From Gnetum montanum (lineage: Eukaryota > Streptophyta > Gnetopsida > Gnetales > Gnetaceae), in NCBI GenBank assembly GCA_015680685.1, contig MNCI01024217.1, positions 49,178-113,177 on the forward strand: a DNA stretch of 64,000 nucleotides, in the 5' to 3' direction. Of this stretch, positions 33,284 through 45,348 are shown one piece after another. Position 1 is the first letter of the stretch, and each line of letters begins with the position of its first letter. The notes beneath the pieces were generated by a model, which saw only the letters and a list, made by a program, of their open reading frames with translations, searched no databases and had not been told where the DNA came from. Both the position numbers and the translations under genes were made by a program.

Positions 33284-35890
33284 CTACGTGAGAGGAGCAG
33301 CCTGTGGTTTTGGAACCCTGATGATGAAGGGCACCTTGGGCGTGGACGTGGTCGAGGCTGTAGCTTGGCTATTGCTACGTGAATGAGAGTGTATCTGAGA
33401 AGGTGCCTGTATAATGAAGGGTGGCCTCGAGACCCCACTGGTTTCTGATGAAATGGTTGGCCCCCTTTGTGAGTTGGCAGGGACACGCAAAAAAAAAGGT
33501 TGTTTTGGCAGTTCCCTCCTCTCACTGTCCGTACTTACCACAGTGATTGTATAAGGATCATCGTTTGCGTTCAACGGGTCCTTATACACATGCAATGTCT
33601 GGTTTTCTGGATGTGTCGGGTTGCTGCTGTCTAACTTGAGTGAACCGTCATCTAGCATACATTAAATGTCATCTTTCAACACCCAACAGTAATCCGTATC
33701 GTGACCACACAGCTGGTGGTAGTCACAGAAATGGTCCAGCCTGAAAGATCACGGAACTGGTTGTTTGTTAGGTAAGGCTAGAGAAGGGTTCTTCAGCAGC
33801 TCATAATGATGTCTATGATGCTTCAGAGCCTCCTCAGACACCTTCTTAGGTTGAATGTGCCCTACTCCTAATAGTTGTTTTAGCAGTTTAGAATGCTTTA
33901 CAGGTAACGCCGTGTACTTTGAGCGATCCTTACGCTCAAAGTTTGGCTTAGGCTGGGGGGCCTTTTCAGGGGCAGTCGTGTCTTGGCTAGTGCTAACACT
34001 AGCCATGGTTTCAGGAGGCACCGTGGGTGCCTTCTTGTTCTTAGTCTTTATATTCTTAGTCATTGTAGCTACTGTCGTTGTCGCTACTTTACCCTTGTCT
34101 TTGCCTTTGTTATGCACGTTCCTGTAGGCGACATACGTCGGGTCTTTGCTAGCCTCCGCAGCATCTTGGATGCTTCTAGTTTGAGCGAAGGCCTGGTGTA
34201 GAGAGTTGGGGGAAAGATAATACAGTTTCGACTTAATGAAGTCGTTGACTGCTCCCTTGAACATAGCCAGTAGATGTGAGTCCGTGATCGGCTCGCAGAT
34301 CTCATTCAAGGTAGCACTTCAACGCTGTATGAACTTTTGGACGGGCTCGAGCGGGTCTTGTTTCACCCCCATGAGCTGATCCAATGTGACTTCCGGTTTC
34401 AAGTTGTATTTGAAACAGGTCACAAATTGGGTCAGCAGCTCTTCTAAAGTTGAGACGGAAGAGCGTGGGAGGGCTCGGTACCAATCCAAAGCTTTCCCCG
34501 TTAACGACATTGCAAAGACTCGGATGATGGTGTGTGGCCACTGTTGCAATAACAAGGACTCAGACCTGAATGTGACCAAGTGAGCGTTGGGATCTCCCTC
34601 CCCATTGCACTTGGTAAAATGAGGTAGAGACATCCCTGGCGGCAATGACAGCATAGGGACCGCTGGGCTAATCGGATCATCCTGGTAAAAGTCCATGATC
34701 TGAATAGTATCAGAACTAGCGGCTTTGAGGCATCGAACCTCCTCGGTGAGAGTCTATATAAGATGGAAGGCTTGGTCCAAACCCGTTGATGGAGGTGTCT
34801 GTGCAGAAGGCACAAGAGGTTGGATCGGGAGGGCGGCGCGAGGGAACGAAAACGACGGGATAGGTTGACTGGCTGCTTGTGGGGCGGGGATCCCTGCAGA
34901 CGGAAGGTCCTATGAAGACCACCATCCACTGGTTTGTGAAGAGGGGTTAGCCGCCGCCTGCTGGGTAAGATGGGGATAGGTATACTACGGGATCCCCTAT
35001 GGAACTTGCATTGCAGGTGCAACCGGTGGTTGCATGCCATAGACCACAGACTGGGTATGTTGTGTCGCCAGATTAGCCCATTGACCTACGGTAGGCTGTT
35101 GGATGTATGTTTGTGGCTAAACAGTTGCGGTGATCTGTTGAGTTGGAGGGGGCAAAAGTGATAAGGTCTGCACCGGGCACGTTCCAGATATGTTGTGAGG
35201 TTGTATCTGAGGGATAAAATGGGATGCGGTGGTCACCGGGACCACCACTGGGATGCTAAGTACCCGCGATGACAAAACCGCCCCCGTGTTATTATGCGGT
35301 ATTTGTGTTTGCAGCCCAGACGGCTGCGTGGTGGCTTGCGGCATGGCAGGAAAATGCATCTGTGCGGTCATAGCTGGGTCAAGAGGAGCAGCCTCTCCAT
35401 TGAAAGGAAACAGGGGATTTATGTACATTTGGGGGCTCAGAGTATGGAACGAATGTTCCGACTGGGCTGCTAATTCATCCTCTTCCTCTTCCCCATGCTG
35501 GGGTTCCACCACAGCTTATGCCGCCTGGCCCTTGGCCATGACCAACTGTGTAATGAGTTCATGTTGGTGTTTGGTCAAGGGAATGATGTCATAAGCTGTT
35601 GGCTTAAAATCATGAACCCCCCAGTGGACCACCTCAAAGTTTCGTTTCGCTTCGACTTCGGCTCGGCTAAGAGCCAGCTTCGCCTGGATCTTAACACATA
35701 TAAAGTTGTATTCTTCAGGGGTTATGACCATGAAGATGGGCTCTTTTCCCTGAAGTCTCAATGATCGGCGCAATGGCCCTTGAGATCTCATTGCGCCAGG
35801 AGCTGGTCTAGCGACCGCGATAGGGTTCACAGACGTGGCACCCAAATCGGCAGGGACCATGGCAGTTGTGGTTGTGTAAAAGGAATCCAT
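33284..35890 (-). pseudogene. gag: T1 gag, one frame with several stops
   Basis: One reading frame from the ATG at 35890 to 33284 can be followed through stops at 35516, 35117, about 34319, 33749 and just before 33658. In order: an N-terminal motif RRSLRLQGKEP, a helix EEYNFICVKIQ (about 35705), an acidic stretch EEEEDELAAQSEHSFHTLS, and the gag core (34319-34696; DPNAHLVTFRSESLLLQQW, DWYRALPRSS, QFVTCFKYNLKPEVTLDQL). Then comes a Lys-rich region and a C/H motif (CDYHQLCGHDTDYC, about 33690-33730). A tail follows with repeated PF-I-R-P boxes. Every part has a counterpart in element F, which fixes the order. Gag packages the element RNA. Confidence 0.82.
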
Positions 35891-36111
35891 TGATTAATGA
35901 GATTGACAGTAGTAATCGGATCTAAAAAAAAGATGGTTGGCAATAAGATCATAAATAGGCTTTCTACCTTGTAGGATTTCAAAGGAATCGTTGCTGAGAC
36001 CGATCTACACCACCCGATCTACCGTAAGCTTCCCTGGAGGTATTACATTTACAATTTTAGGTATAGATCGCTAACAGGGCTACCCGAAAAAGGTGGATCG
36101 GAACCTAAGTG

Positions 36112-36129
36112 GCCCTCCTTCTAGCGCCA
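36112..36129 (-). other. Primer-binding site of T1
   Basis: On the element strand it reads TGGCGCTAGAAGGAGGGC and starts six bases after the LTR end. Element F has a close relative (TGGTGCTATAAGGAGGAC) at the same place. The leader from here to gag (35891-36111) shows no other feature. Confidence 0.8.
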
Positions 36130-36135
36130 GAAAAC

Positions 36136-37592
36136 TGTAACGACGGAAAAGGTCGGCAGCTGGAAAATACCAAACAAATCCCGTGTACACAGTTTTAACC
36201 ATGGATCCGTGCTAGGGCTATGCTGGAAAAACAAATCTGTGGTGCCCTGAACAGTCTTGTCGATCAGACAGGGACTTACTAATCAGTAAACTGATGAATA
36301 TTGCGTGAAACAATCTGATTCGAGGAATCGCAAAAACAAGGGGAAAACGATGTAGATGAATTGCAACGATGATAACGTTAAACACGATAAGGGGAGGCTG
36401 ACATAAGAGAAACACGTAGTTTCAAGATCTAAGCTTTGACTTGAAGAATGTATATCTTGTATATTTCGTTACACTGGGGAGACCCCGATTACCGGATGTA
36501 AAGCAAGCACAAAAAAACAAGAAAACTGTCCAAACAGGAGTTCGATCTACCTCATGGGCTAAAGCCAGGATGCAAGGAAGGTCAAGCTCTGACGTCTACC
36601 GATCGACTGTTTCTGAAAAATAGAATCTTCCTAGCAGAACGATTACTCCTGTCGCCGGTGCTCAAAGCGAACTGTGCTCTGTTTCTGCTGGAAGGTGATG
36701 CTATCAATAATTGCCAAAGCGTTGCTCTCTGTATCTTTGCTCAAGAGTGATAAGTGCTCCAGCGCTCAGAAAAATTCCTTTGCTTCTCTGATTTGCCAAC
36801 CCTTGTATCTTTTTCAACTGGGGTATTTATAGGCTGCGACGCCCTATGGAAAAGGTGCAACCCTGATGACGTGTGCCCCGAATGTTTTGGGTACTGTTGA
36901 CTTGACCATTTTTGTGTCAAACTTCATGACTACGCACAACACGCTCATTCGCGTATTGTGCGTGTGAAGAAGAGATGCGCGTCGGGCATGTCTCAACTTT
37001 CTTTGGGTTATATTATGCTCATTCACACTGTGTTGCGTGTATGAGTGTAACGTAACATGGAAACAATGGAGTTAAAGCTATTTTATACTTACTTACGCGG
37101 CCGTGCGTAATGAAGCGTAGAATAATGTTTAGCTGGGCGACGCAATACACTGTGATACGCTGCGTTGCGTGATGAGCGTATGATGAGAAATCACATTTGC
37201 TTAGACTTTGCCTTTGACTGTTCTGGAGCTTATTACGCTGCCGTGCGTAATAGAGCATAAACCTGGCCTTCAACAAAAGACTTAGCAAAATACACAAGAA
37301 GTCGCATATCATGCTGCTTAAGCTTCTCCCTATGTCGAAAAAACTATCCTCCTGATGCTGGACTATGTTTAAGCCAATTCAAGCTAAGCACCATTACGCT
37401 ACATTGCGTGATGTAGCATAAATAGAAAAAGCATAAAAAGATTAGGAATCTGCACAAGAAGTCGCGGACTCGATGCTACGCGCCTCTTGGTGTTGCTCTG
37501 TCTTAGCCTCCCTTCTGGAATTCTGAGATGCGCCCTTGCCTGAATTATGAATCTTTTTCTTGAGGCCGACTCGCAATTTTCACGGTGTTTCA
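36136..37592 (-). mobile_element. 5' LTR of T1
   Basis: 1457 bp. On the plus strand it starts TGTAACGACGGAAAAGG and ends CACGGTGTTTCA, followed by the duplication ACTTA. An inverted TATA-like box (GGGTATTTATAGGC) lies near 36822. To its right, in the U3 part, are many paired TTACGC / GCGTAA elements (for example 37095-37118 and 37233-37257). Confidence 0.9.
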
Positions 37593-37597
37593 ACTTA

Positions 37598-37706
37598 ATT
37601 GAAATTAATTTTTTTTCTAAGAGATATATCGTGAATACTTTGTTACAACAATTTTGTATGATATAACTAATCTAAATAACTAGCACTATCCGTGGCAATG
37701 ACGCCA
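37598..37706 (-). other. Leader and primer-binding site of element B
   Basis: The right-hand part of B beyond T1. Positions 37689-37706 (TCCGTGGCAATGACGCCA on the plus strand) are the inverted Athila-type primer-binding site, directly beside the LTR. The 91 bp between it and the T1 target duplication are AT-rich leader. The leader resumes at 20403 and runs into B gag. Confidence 0.75.
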
Positions 37707-37707
37707 A

Positions 37708-38614
37708 TGATGAGTGGTGAGGTACCCCTACACTCAACCATACGAATATGAGCATTCACGCATGATCCTATCAAACTTTGCAGATGGGCTAATTGTGGTA
37801 TCTAGATAGTTACACATTGATCGTAGTTGGTTTTCTTTCCACCTAGACTAGTATTTTCTTTTTCACATATGGTTTAGTCCAGAGTGAGGTGTATGATGTG
37901 GTCCTAAACTAGTGCTATGTGGTCCTAAACTAGTGCTACTCCTAGAGGCAATGGAAAATAACTTTGTTTTAAGCTAAGAGGGAATGAGAGAAGAGAATCT
38001 AAGCTAGCCTAAGTGTGATGAGCATCCATCCTTAATCATCCATACACATCTTGGACCTCATGTACTGCTTTTGGGATTACCAAGCATATATTACTTGAGT
38101 GCTCCTAGATACGCTATTGGGATACCAAGTAGTCACACTTAAATGCTTGTGATTAAGTCGTACTCATTCCACGTTTAATAACAGGGATATTAAATGAAGG
38201 GTAAGAAATATTAATTAAGAAGAAAATAAATAACAATAAAAGTTAAGAAATTAAAACTAAGTGAATGCTGCAATGATGAAGTAATCTCAATCTTTATTGT
38301 CAGTCATGCACATGTCCAAGTATGTCACACTCGAATAAAGGTTCCATACAATTACAATCATCGCACTACGAGCATGCACTAGGGAAAGAGTTGAGATGAA
38401 CTAAAAATGAACAAAAAGACTCTACACTTACACCTACTGACTCTAATACTAAACTTCCCTTTCTTGTGCACCCAAATGTGTATTTATAGGCATACACAGG
38501 AGTCACAATAGTGTGTATCCGATATCATTGTCCAGGCCACGATATTGCGTACTCGATATCGAGGGTCCAATGTCAAGGGTCCAATATCAGCACTTGACAA
38601 ACCATAATTCATCA
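37708..38614 (-). mobile_element. 5' LTR of element B
   Basis: 907 bp, from TGATGAGTGGTGAGG to ATAATTCATCA. It is followed by ACAAT (38615-38619), the partner of the ACAAT at 7384-7388. The primer-binding site on its left shows it is a 5' LTR read leftward. GATATC-type repeats lie at about 38515-38590, fewer than in the truncated B LTR. The inverted TATA (GTATTTATAGGC) is near 38478. Confidence 0.85.
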
Positions 38615-39356
38615 ACAATTATGTACAAAATTGGTGTTCATGATAATTAGAAAAGAAAACCAATGGATCCAAAGGACATCCAACCCCTCTTGGCAATAGA
38701 AGAATGAGGGAGAGGTAGAATAGATCTAGCGATCATGAACAATCTCTCGCGAGTGATATGGTTGCATCCTCCTTGGTGATGATAGTTCTACTTCTAGTCC
38801 ACGCTTCCCATTGCAATCACAACAAAACCAAGGATTAGTATATATAGTACATAAATAATGGCTAAATATGTCTTGTCATGATTTTATCTAGCCAAGTTAT
38901 GATTGTGATAGATTAATTACTTGATATTGTTAGTGGAAAGACTGAAGAATGGGTTAAATAAGAGAAGTGATCCATACAATTTAGAAAAAGCTTGACACAA
39001 GGAGTAGTGGAAAGAGGGTATTCACAACAATAAAAAGGAATTCATTACAAAACGTTTTGTAAGTGCGTACAATTTGGATGACATGGATGGGGTAAATAAA
39101 AAGAATTTGATTGTAACAATGTCTAAGGGTAAAGAACTTAAGCAAAAAAAAAGATATGCAAGTGGGTTTTCCCCAAAGCAAGCACAGGCCTTTTATGTCC
39201 TTGCATAACTTCAAACCAAGGGGTCTATGGGCTCCATGGATGATTAAGGATTATGGAAATTTAAGTGCAAAAACATGAAAGTAATTGATTGAGAAACCTA
39301 ACACATCAAACTAGAACACCGAATCAAAACATGAAACCAATAGTAAGGTGAGATAT
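38615..39356 (-). mobile_element. Element C internal region, fragment 2
   Basis: Continues C after the A/B insertion: ACAAAATTGGTGTTCATGA here matches ACAAAACTGGTGTTCACGA of element E (about 51030). It carries the conserved block ATGCAAGTGGGTTTTCCCC (39156-39178). It ends in GATAT (39352-39356), duplicated by insertion of D. Noncoding. Confidence 0.75.
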
Positions 39357-40166
39357 TGATGAGTCGTGATATCGCATCTACGATATCGCGTAGTCCCCTA
39401 CGATATCGCGTATGCGATATCACAGCCTGTTGCCATGTCTATAAATAAGAGGCAGCTTTTCCTTGTTCACTCATCTAGATCTAGACCCTTAGCCAAACTA
39501 TAGCAGTTTTACCATTCCAAAGTTAGAATAATTTCCATGTGCCCACAATAGGAGTCTCAAAATGAACGGATCTTTATTCGAACAAATTGTACCTGAGCAC
39601 ACATTTGTGTACGGCAATAAAGATGAACTTTGTGATAAACCTTACAGCATATGGACTAAGCTAAATAGGATTTAATTATTGTTAAATGTTTAAATGCTTT
39701 CCTAGATAATTAATCTCTCTCAACCCTTAACTCTCCTAGTTAAGTGCATTCAGTACGACTGCTTCAAGCACGTGTGTAATGCTTGGCAACCCAGTAACGA
39801 GTAGCGTTTGGTAATCCCAGTAGTGTTGCACTAGTTCAGAGTGTGTGTAGCAAGTGGGAATGGATACTAGTGCTAGGATAACTAGAACTTGGTTATGAAT
39901 AGTTAATGAAAGTTAGTCATTTAGTCTCTTCACCTTTCCCCTCTTAGCATAGGTGTTAAAAAGATAAAAGATATAAAAATCACATACCTCAGACTTACTT
40001 AACCATACAACTGTGAAAATACAAGTAAGTTTGGGAAGACATTGATTGATTAACCTTAAGTGTTCCATTAGGGCACGTAAGCACTTAGTCCTTGGAGTTC
40101 GACTGGATCATGCATAAGATGCTCGTATTCGTATGGTTGAGTGTAGGGGTACCTCGCCACTCATAA
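39357..40166 (+). mobile_element. 5' LTR of element D
   Basis: 810 bp, TGATGAGTCGTGATATC... to GCCACTCATAA. The last bases have mutated from the CATCA end seen elsewhere. GATATCGCG repeats at about 39367-39425 are followed by a TATA box (CTATAAATAAGAGG, about 39440). It is about 95% identical by eye to the 3' LTR at 45538, so D is younger than the more divergent copies. Confidence 0.88.
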
Positions 40167-40167
40167 T

Positions 40168-40185
40168 TGGTGCCGTTGTTGGGGA
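40168..40185 (+). other. Primer-binding site of element D
   Basis: TGGTGCCGTTGTTGGGGA, one base after the LTR end, is the Athila-type tRNA-Asp site with C-to-T changes. Confidence 0.8.
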
Positions 40186-40312
40186 CTTGGTTGTTTGTGT
40201 GCTACGGAGAACATAGAAAATCATTCACATCGTTGGGAGCTAGAACGAACCCTTAGGGTTCATCAAGAGAAAAAATAACATAATGGTAAATTGCACACCG
40301 AACAAGACTAAG

Positions 40313-42830
40313 ATGTCTTCTTCTTCACACAAAAGCACTTCACCACCTAGGACCAACACTAGAGACAGTCGGTAACACAACACACATAAGCAAGAACTGT
40401 CAGTTCCTAAACAATTCCAAGTGGTGTATATTCATCATGATGAATATGTACCCAAATTTACCTTTATCCTCCATCAAGATGAGCAACTACATTGGAGAGA
40501 CTTTGAGGGTAACATAGTGTTGCCTTTAGACCAAGCAGTCCCCAACATGCTCCTTCGTGCTCTTGCATGAATAGGCATGTTGTAGTTATATGCAAAATAC
40601 ATTGCATGTGAGCACCAAGCAAGGGACTACCATCCAACAGAAGCGCAACGTCAATGGGACTTGCAACAGGAGAGATATTATACATCGTTGAAGGGTAAAG
40701 AATCCTATAATGCTTTGCCCATCATAAGTGAAATTGAGGGTGGTGAACCTATTTCAATATGTTCTTCACAAAACAATTTTACCCCTCCTAATGATGGTGA
40801 GGAGGTGGTGTATCAGAAACTTCACTCCACAATTCACAACCCTAGTTCTAATCCCCACAAACACTAAGTGGTCAATGAGGGAACACGAACACATGATTAG
40901 GATGAGCATTCTGATCATCATCATAATTGGGGTCGAGACCACCGAAGAGAGGGTAGAAAACATTGTCATGGAAATGGTTCTCCTTCTTCTTCACCTTCAT
41001 CATCACATTCACCCTCTCCTTCAACATCAAGATGCAATCATAAGGAACCTAACTATGAGGATAAAGGTAAGCAAAGTGAGAAACCTCAACGAGAGAGTCG
41101 AGAGCGAGGACAAGGGTACTCTAGAGAATCAAGGCATGGAAGAAGGAAAAGTAGGGAACTGCATAGACATCATAGACACTATGAAAGAAATGACCATGAA
41201 GAACCCTTACTTGCAACCCGAAGCATGTTAGACATTATGGAGTCCATTAGAATACCTACAAGGCACCACAAAGATAGCAGGATTAAGAGATTAGACATGA
41301 ATAGTATCCCACAATTTAAGGGGAGATACAATGCTGATCCTTAGAACCACTTACAGGCATTTCATGATGCATGTGCCTTGTAGAACATCGAGAATGAGTG
41401 GCAAAAATTAAAATTATTTCCAAGGACACTGGTAAAAGAAGTAGAAAGCTGGTATTGCTCCTTAGATCCAAAATCCATTTGAAGGTGAAGTATGATGCTA
41501 GAACTATTTAACAATAAGTATCAAACGTACTCCTGGGTGTCCAACCTACAAAAGCAAATCCAAGGATGGAAGCAAGGAACTCATGAATCCTTGGATGCTA
41601 CCATGCGTTGATACTATACACTATTACATTGTTGCCCAGGCCATGGTTACTCGTAGTAGGATCAACTACGCCACCTCGTAGATGGACTTAGGCATGAAAC
41701 CAAGAGAACTCTTGGAACATATGCCCAAGGAATATTATCAAAGCTTAGGTCCCATCAGATCCATAGATTGATGGAGCAAGTAGCTAAGGAAGAAGGAGAG
41801 CTACGTCAGAGAGAAAGTATGGAAGAGTACAACCGTGATCCTTTACTTCAAAAAGGGGAGTGAGATTCTATGAGGAGGAGGAAGAGTCACCACTCGAAGA
41901 GATGGTGAATAGAAAAACCTTGTCACTTCAAAAATTAACAACAAAAGTGTCAGAAAAGGTAGATCAAATGTGGGACTCCTTAGATAGTAGATTTGAAATT
42001 GTTCTAAAAATTGTAGAGGATTCTAAGGAGCGAAGTAGTGACCATGATAGAAAGAAAAAGAGGGATTTGGACCATGAAGGTAACAAAGGTAAGGGTTAAA
42101 TGGATATCACTGAAGAGGTTGTGGATTCTGATATGAATAATGACGATGGATGTGAGATATGCCAGTATGACCATCCTAAGGGATGTTGCCCAATAATCTC
42201 ACATTTGAAAGAGTCTAGGGTGTATGCACTTAACCCATGACTTAACAAATGGCAAACACCCCGATGGTTACCTTATCCCCAAGGTAACCCAAGGCAATTC
42301 CACTAACCATTAACGTATTATTCAAGTGGAAATCTACCACAACCTATTAAGCAAAACCAGTAGTGGCAATACCCACAGTCATGGGGGATGCCATCGCCAA
42401 GGCAATAATACCGTTACCGAAAACCAGATCCATATGGCTATTACATGTAGCAGCCAGTCTCTCCAAGTGAATCTGTTGGTTATGTGACCCCACAACGTCA
42501 CTACCAAGCTTGAGAGTATTATAGAAATTCTCCTGTAAGAGACACATCACACACATACCATCCTCCAAATCCATCCGCAATTCTCACACCAATAGCTCCA
42601 CTACCATCCACTCCAATGATGCAAGGGGAACTCCCCACTCAATCGTAGCAACATAATGCTACAAGAGCTGTAAACCTTCAACTTGTTGCTGGTTCTAATA
42701 ACCATAAAGAAGAAGATCTTTCTTTAGAACCAACAATCCAAACAAGTTCTCACAACCATAAGCAGTTGAGCCTCCGAACGTTCCTCCATCAAATAAGGCT
42801 TCAGAGCTCCCTTCAAACCAAAAACAAAGC
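40313..42830 (+). pseudogene. gag: gag of element D, broken
   Basis: Starts MSSSSHKSTSPPRTN at 40313. It keeps the longest clean N-terminal stretch of the Athila-like copies (40661-40867). Core motifs are ADP.NHLQAFHDACAL near 41340 and ESWYCSLDPKSI near 41450. A frameshift lies near 41855. The short knuckle CEICQYDHPKGCC is at about 42150. A Pro/Gln/Tyr-rich tail ends near 42830. Stops often stand where A or E has Gln or Arg. Confidence 0.8.
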
Positions 42831-42845
42831 TCCACACATATGGTT

Positions 42846-43560
42846 ATGTTAACATATACCATCATTGACTGGATCAAGGAGGGCCACCTTCCTAGGAAAT
42901 TCTTTGATCCTGGAAGTCCTTTAATCTATCTCCAAGTCGCTAGGAATGAACCTTGTAAAGCTCTTCTAGACTCAGGTTCCGAAGTCAACTTGATATCACA
43001 AGAAATGTATAAAGCCTAGAACCTGCCTCCACTAAAGAAGAGCAATATTTGCTTAGATCTGGCTGACTAGTCCATCACTATTCCCTTGGGACTGGTGGAG
43101 GACATCGTGACCACTATGTGTGGTTGGTCATACGCAGCCGATTTCCTAGTGATACAAGTAAAAAATGACAAAGGGAACTTCCCAATAATAATGGGAAGGG
43201 CATGGCTAAGTACCATGAATGCATGCCTAGAAATATGTGATGTTTCCTTGGAAATATCTAAGGAAAACACTTGTGAGAAGATCGAGAAGAAGAAAGTTTC
43301 ATGCATCACATACAATGATATAGGGTGTGATTGCGTATAAGAATGTTCAGCATTGCCTGCATGCAACCGGTGTGCACTAGAGGTTAACATACAAAGGTTC
43401 CTATATGTAGCAACCACACAACAAGAAAACACCCAATGGTTAACAGCTAATCAAGAGAGCAACTCACCAATATGCATGGAACTATCTGGGGGACCAACTT
43501 GTGGCCACGTCAAAAGCATAGATACTCTAGAGTAAGAGTGTCGCCAACTTCTAACCCTTA
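42846..43560 (+). pseudogene. Protease region of element D, followed by deletion
   Basis: MLTYTIIDWIKEGHLP near 42850, then the aspartic protease motif CKALLDSGSEVNLIS near 42960-43005, the best preserved in the Athila-like group (D-S-G). The shared segment PLGLVEDIVTT and NFPIIMGRAWLSTMNA follow (43086-43230). A few stops are present. The frame goes on into the linker before RT, then ends at the pol deletion near 43618. Confidence 0.78.
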
Positions 43561-43599
43561 ACCTGAAAACATCAATTGGGAGAAGTTGGACACTTCTAA

Positions 43600-43640
43600 A
43601 AAATTCAAACAAGTGCTCATTATTTCATATCTCTCCCTTT
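43600..43640. other. Deletion junction replacing RT, RNase H and integrase
   Basis: Left of the junction (AAATTCAAACAAG, 43600-43612) matches A at about 11692; right of it (GCTCATTATTTCATATCTC) matches A at about 14558. About 2.85 kb of pol present in A is therefore missing here in one step. Confidence 0.78.
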
Positions 43641-44856
43641 CAATTTAGTCATGGGGGAGATGGCCACCTATGTTGATCAATCGAGGTCCTCAGTTTCTTT
43701 TTAATTTTTTGTTTTACACCTTTTTGTTTTACAAATTTCTTTAACTTTTCTTGTTTTTGTTTTGCAACATAATTTATACTCTTTCATTTCTTTTTGTGTT
43801 TGTTTATTTTGTTTGATTCGTCACCTAATAAGTTCTCCTCATGGTGGTATGAATTGTATTCCATTGATTGCTAATGTTTGGTTTTTACCTTTGAGTGATA
43901 ATGTTGATACTTGGGTATGGTTCTTTTGATATAATAGGAAATGAGTCCATGTCATCCATGCATCCATGAATTTCTATGGTCTCTCTTGTCTTGGAACTAA
44001 ATAGTCCCTTTCTCAATAATAAGAACTACCAATGAATTGGTGACTGGGCATTTCTCAAACTAAGGAAGGACTCAAGGACTGAAAAAGGTGTGACTTCAAG
44101 GGAACTTGATGCATTTGTGTTAGCCATTCTCTTGGGTGCTTGGATGTTTTCTTCTTGGATTTTCCTTACCATTTCGATGTTGCTCCATTATCGGGAAGTT
44201 GAGCTAATAAAAATAATAAGTCTTTGCATGGTGTGGTTCTCACGCAAAAAAAAATAATGAAAATTCAAAGCACAGCCCTTAGAAGAAATAATCATCTAGG
44301 CTATAAGCACTGGTTATGGAACTAAATAAACATGTTCCCTCTAACTAAGGCCGTTCTCGCTTCCTAATTTCTTCTCTTTTGTTTCATTGGAATGGTGGTG
44401 ACTCTTTGGCAGAGGCATTCTTGCTACTTCAAGTGGATGGATTGCCCAAATGTATTAATTCAAAGTCACTGGTTGTGGTTTGTTTAAGGCTGGATTTGGA
44501 ATGAGATCTACTAAGTCACATTAACCATTCACACGCAAGGGGTTGTACGCCACCTTGTTCGTGAGACTCCATTCCATTCTTTTTTTTCATCCTTCTTTCT
44601 CCATTTTCACCTCATTGTCGGTTGTATCAATAGTCCATATTTTGGTTGATGCATTATTTTCTTTTTGGTAAACTCTTGTGGTTAAGACTTTAACTCTTTT
44701 CTCCAAATGACATTCCTAGAGCCTATGAACTCTTTGAATGTGGTATTGTCAGGGCATTAAGTGCATGAACCTACTCTGGGGAGGACCCACTGGCATTCCT
44801 ATTTGGTTCATCCATTAATTTCTTTCCCTTAAACATTTCCGCAATCACCATTTATT
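43641..44856 (+). other. 3' noncoding region of element D
   Basis: Begins with a purine tract (TAGTCATGGGGGAGATGG), then T-rich sequence and a long stretch matching A (14600-15590). The conserved block GGGGAGGACCCACTGGCAT is at 44778-44797. No coding region here. Confidence 0.6.
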
Positions 44857-45348
44857 TTGTTCATCTCCATCTTTGACATTCATTTTATTGGTGTTGTCGT
44901 TGTTTCTTTTTTCTCCATCTTTCTTATTCCTTATCTTTTTCCATTCTCTCGCTACCAAAGGTTCGCTCTCAGTCATGGGGGTCCTGGTCCAATTTTTTTT
45001 GATTTTTTCTTAATACCTACACCTTGGGTAGCCACCAATATTATATCTCCAGATCCACATTAGCCATATCACAACTTAGCTAATGGACCTTACACTGAGG
45101 CAAGGTATTAACTACATTGTGATTCATTTACCCTTGCGAATATCCGACTGTGTTGTGTGTGCAGATGGCAATCATACAACAACAAATTGGATCTGGAGGA
45201 AACACTTGGAATGACTGATGCTGAAGCAGTTATGCAAGGAATAAGATTGATGACGTGCTTATGGATGGACAATGAAAAGTGCAATCTTAGCGTCGGTAAC
45301 AACAAACTTCTTCTATTCTCTCTCTCTTCTCTCTCAGCTGCCAAATAA
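44857..45348 (+). pseudogene. Possible relic of a third ORF 3' of pol (D)
   Basis: One frame from 44857 to 45348, with two internal stops (45061 and about 45109), about 160 codons. It starts with a hydrophobic stretch (FIGVVVVSFFSIFLIPYLF) and later has RLCCVCRWQSYNNKLDLEET. Element E keeps a matching frame on its strand at 51207-51590. Athila elements often carry an env-like ORF in this place, but I see no proof of homology, and the frame may be chance in a conserved noncoding region. A purine tract (CAGTCATGGGGGTCC) overlaps it near 44972. Confidence 0.35.

Larger units (their letters stand above)
20404..37592 (-). mobile_element. Element T1: Tat/Ogre-like retrotransposon, 17.2 kb
   Basis: Flanked by ACTTA (20399-20403 and 37593-37597). 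On its own strand each LTR would begin TGAAACACC and end TCGTTACA. Order from right to left: LTR, PBS (TGGCGCTAGAAGGAGGGC), gag, protease, motif array, spliced gene on the opposite strand, RT-RNase H, second RNase H, integrase, repeat array, LTR. The second RNase H, the size and the long noncoding blocks are characters of the Tat/Ogre lineage. Both LTRs are about 95% alike by eye. It lies inside element B. Confidence 0.88.
7389..38614. mobile_element. Composite element A/B: two elements joined tail to tail
   Basis: Both ends are the 5' (U3) end of an Athila-like LTR: TGATGAATCATAAT at 7389 reading right, and its relative reading left from 38614. The whole unit is flanked by ACAAT (7384-7388 and 38615-38619), and the flanking sequence of element C continues across the site when compared with element E. 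Inside are A (plus strand: LTR, PBS, gag, pol, 3' noncoding), a junction near 15594, then B inverted (LTR truncated at that junction, purine tract, gag, PBS, LTR). T1 is nested in B. Removing T1 leaves about 14 kb. I infer that a chimeric cDNA integrated as one piece. Confidence 0.75.
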
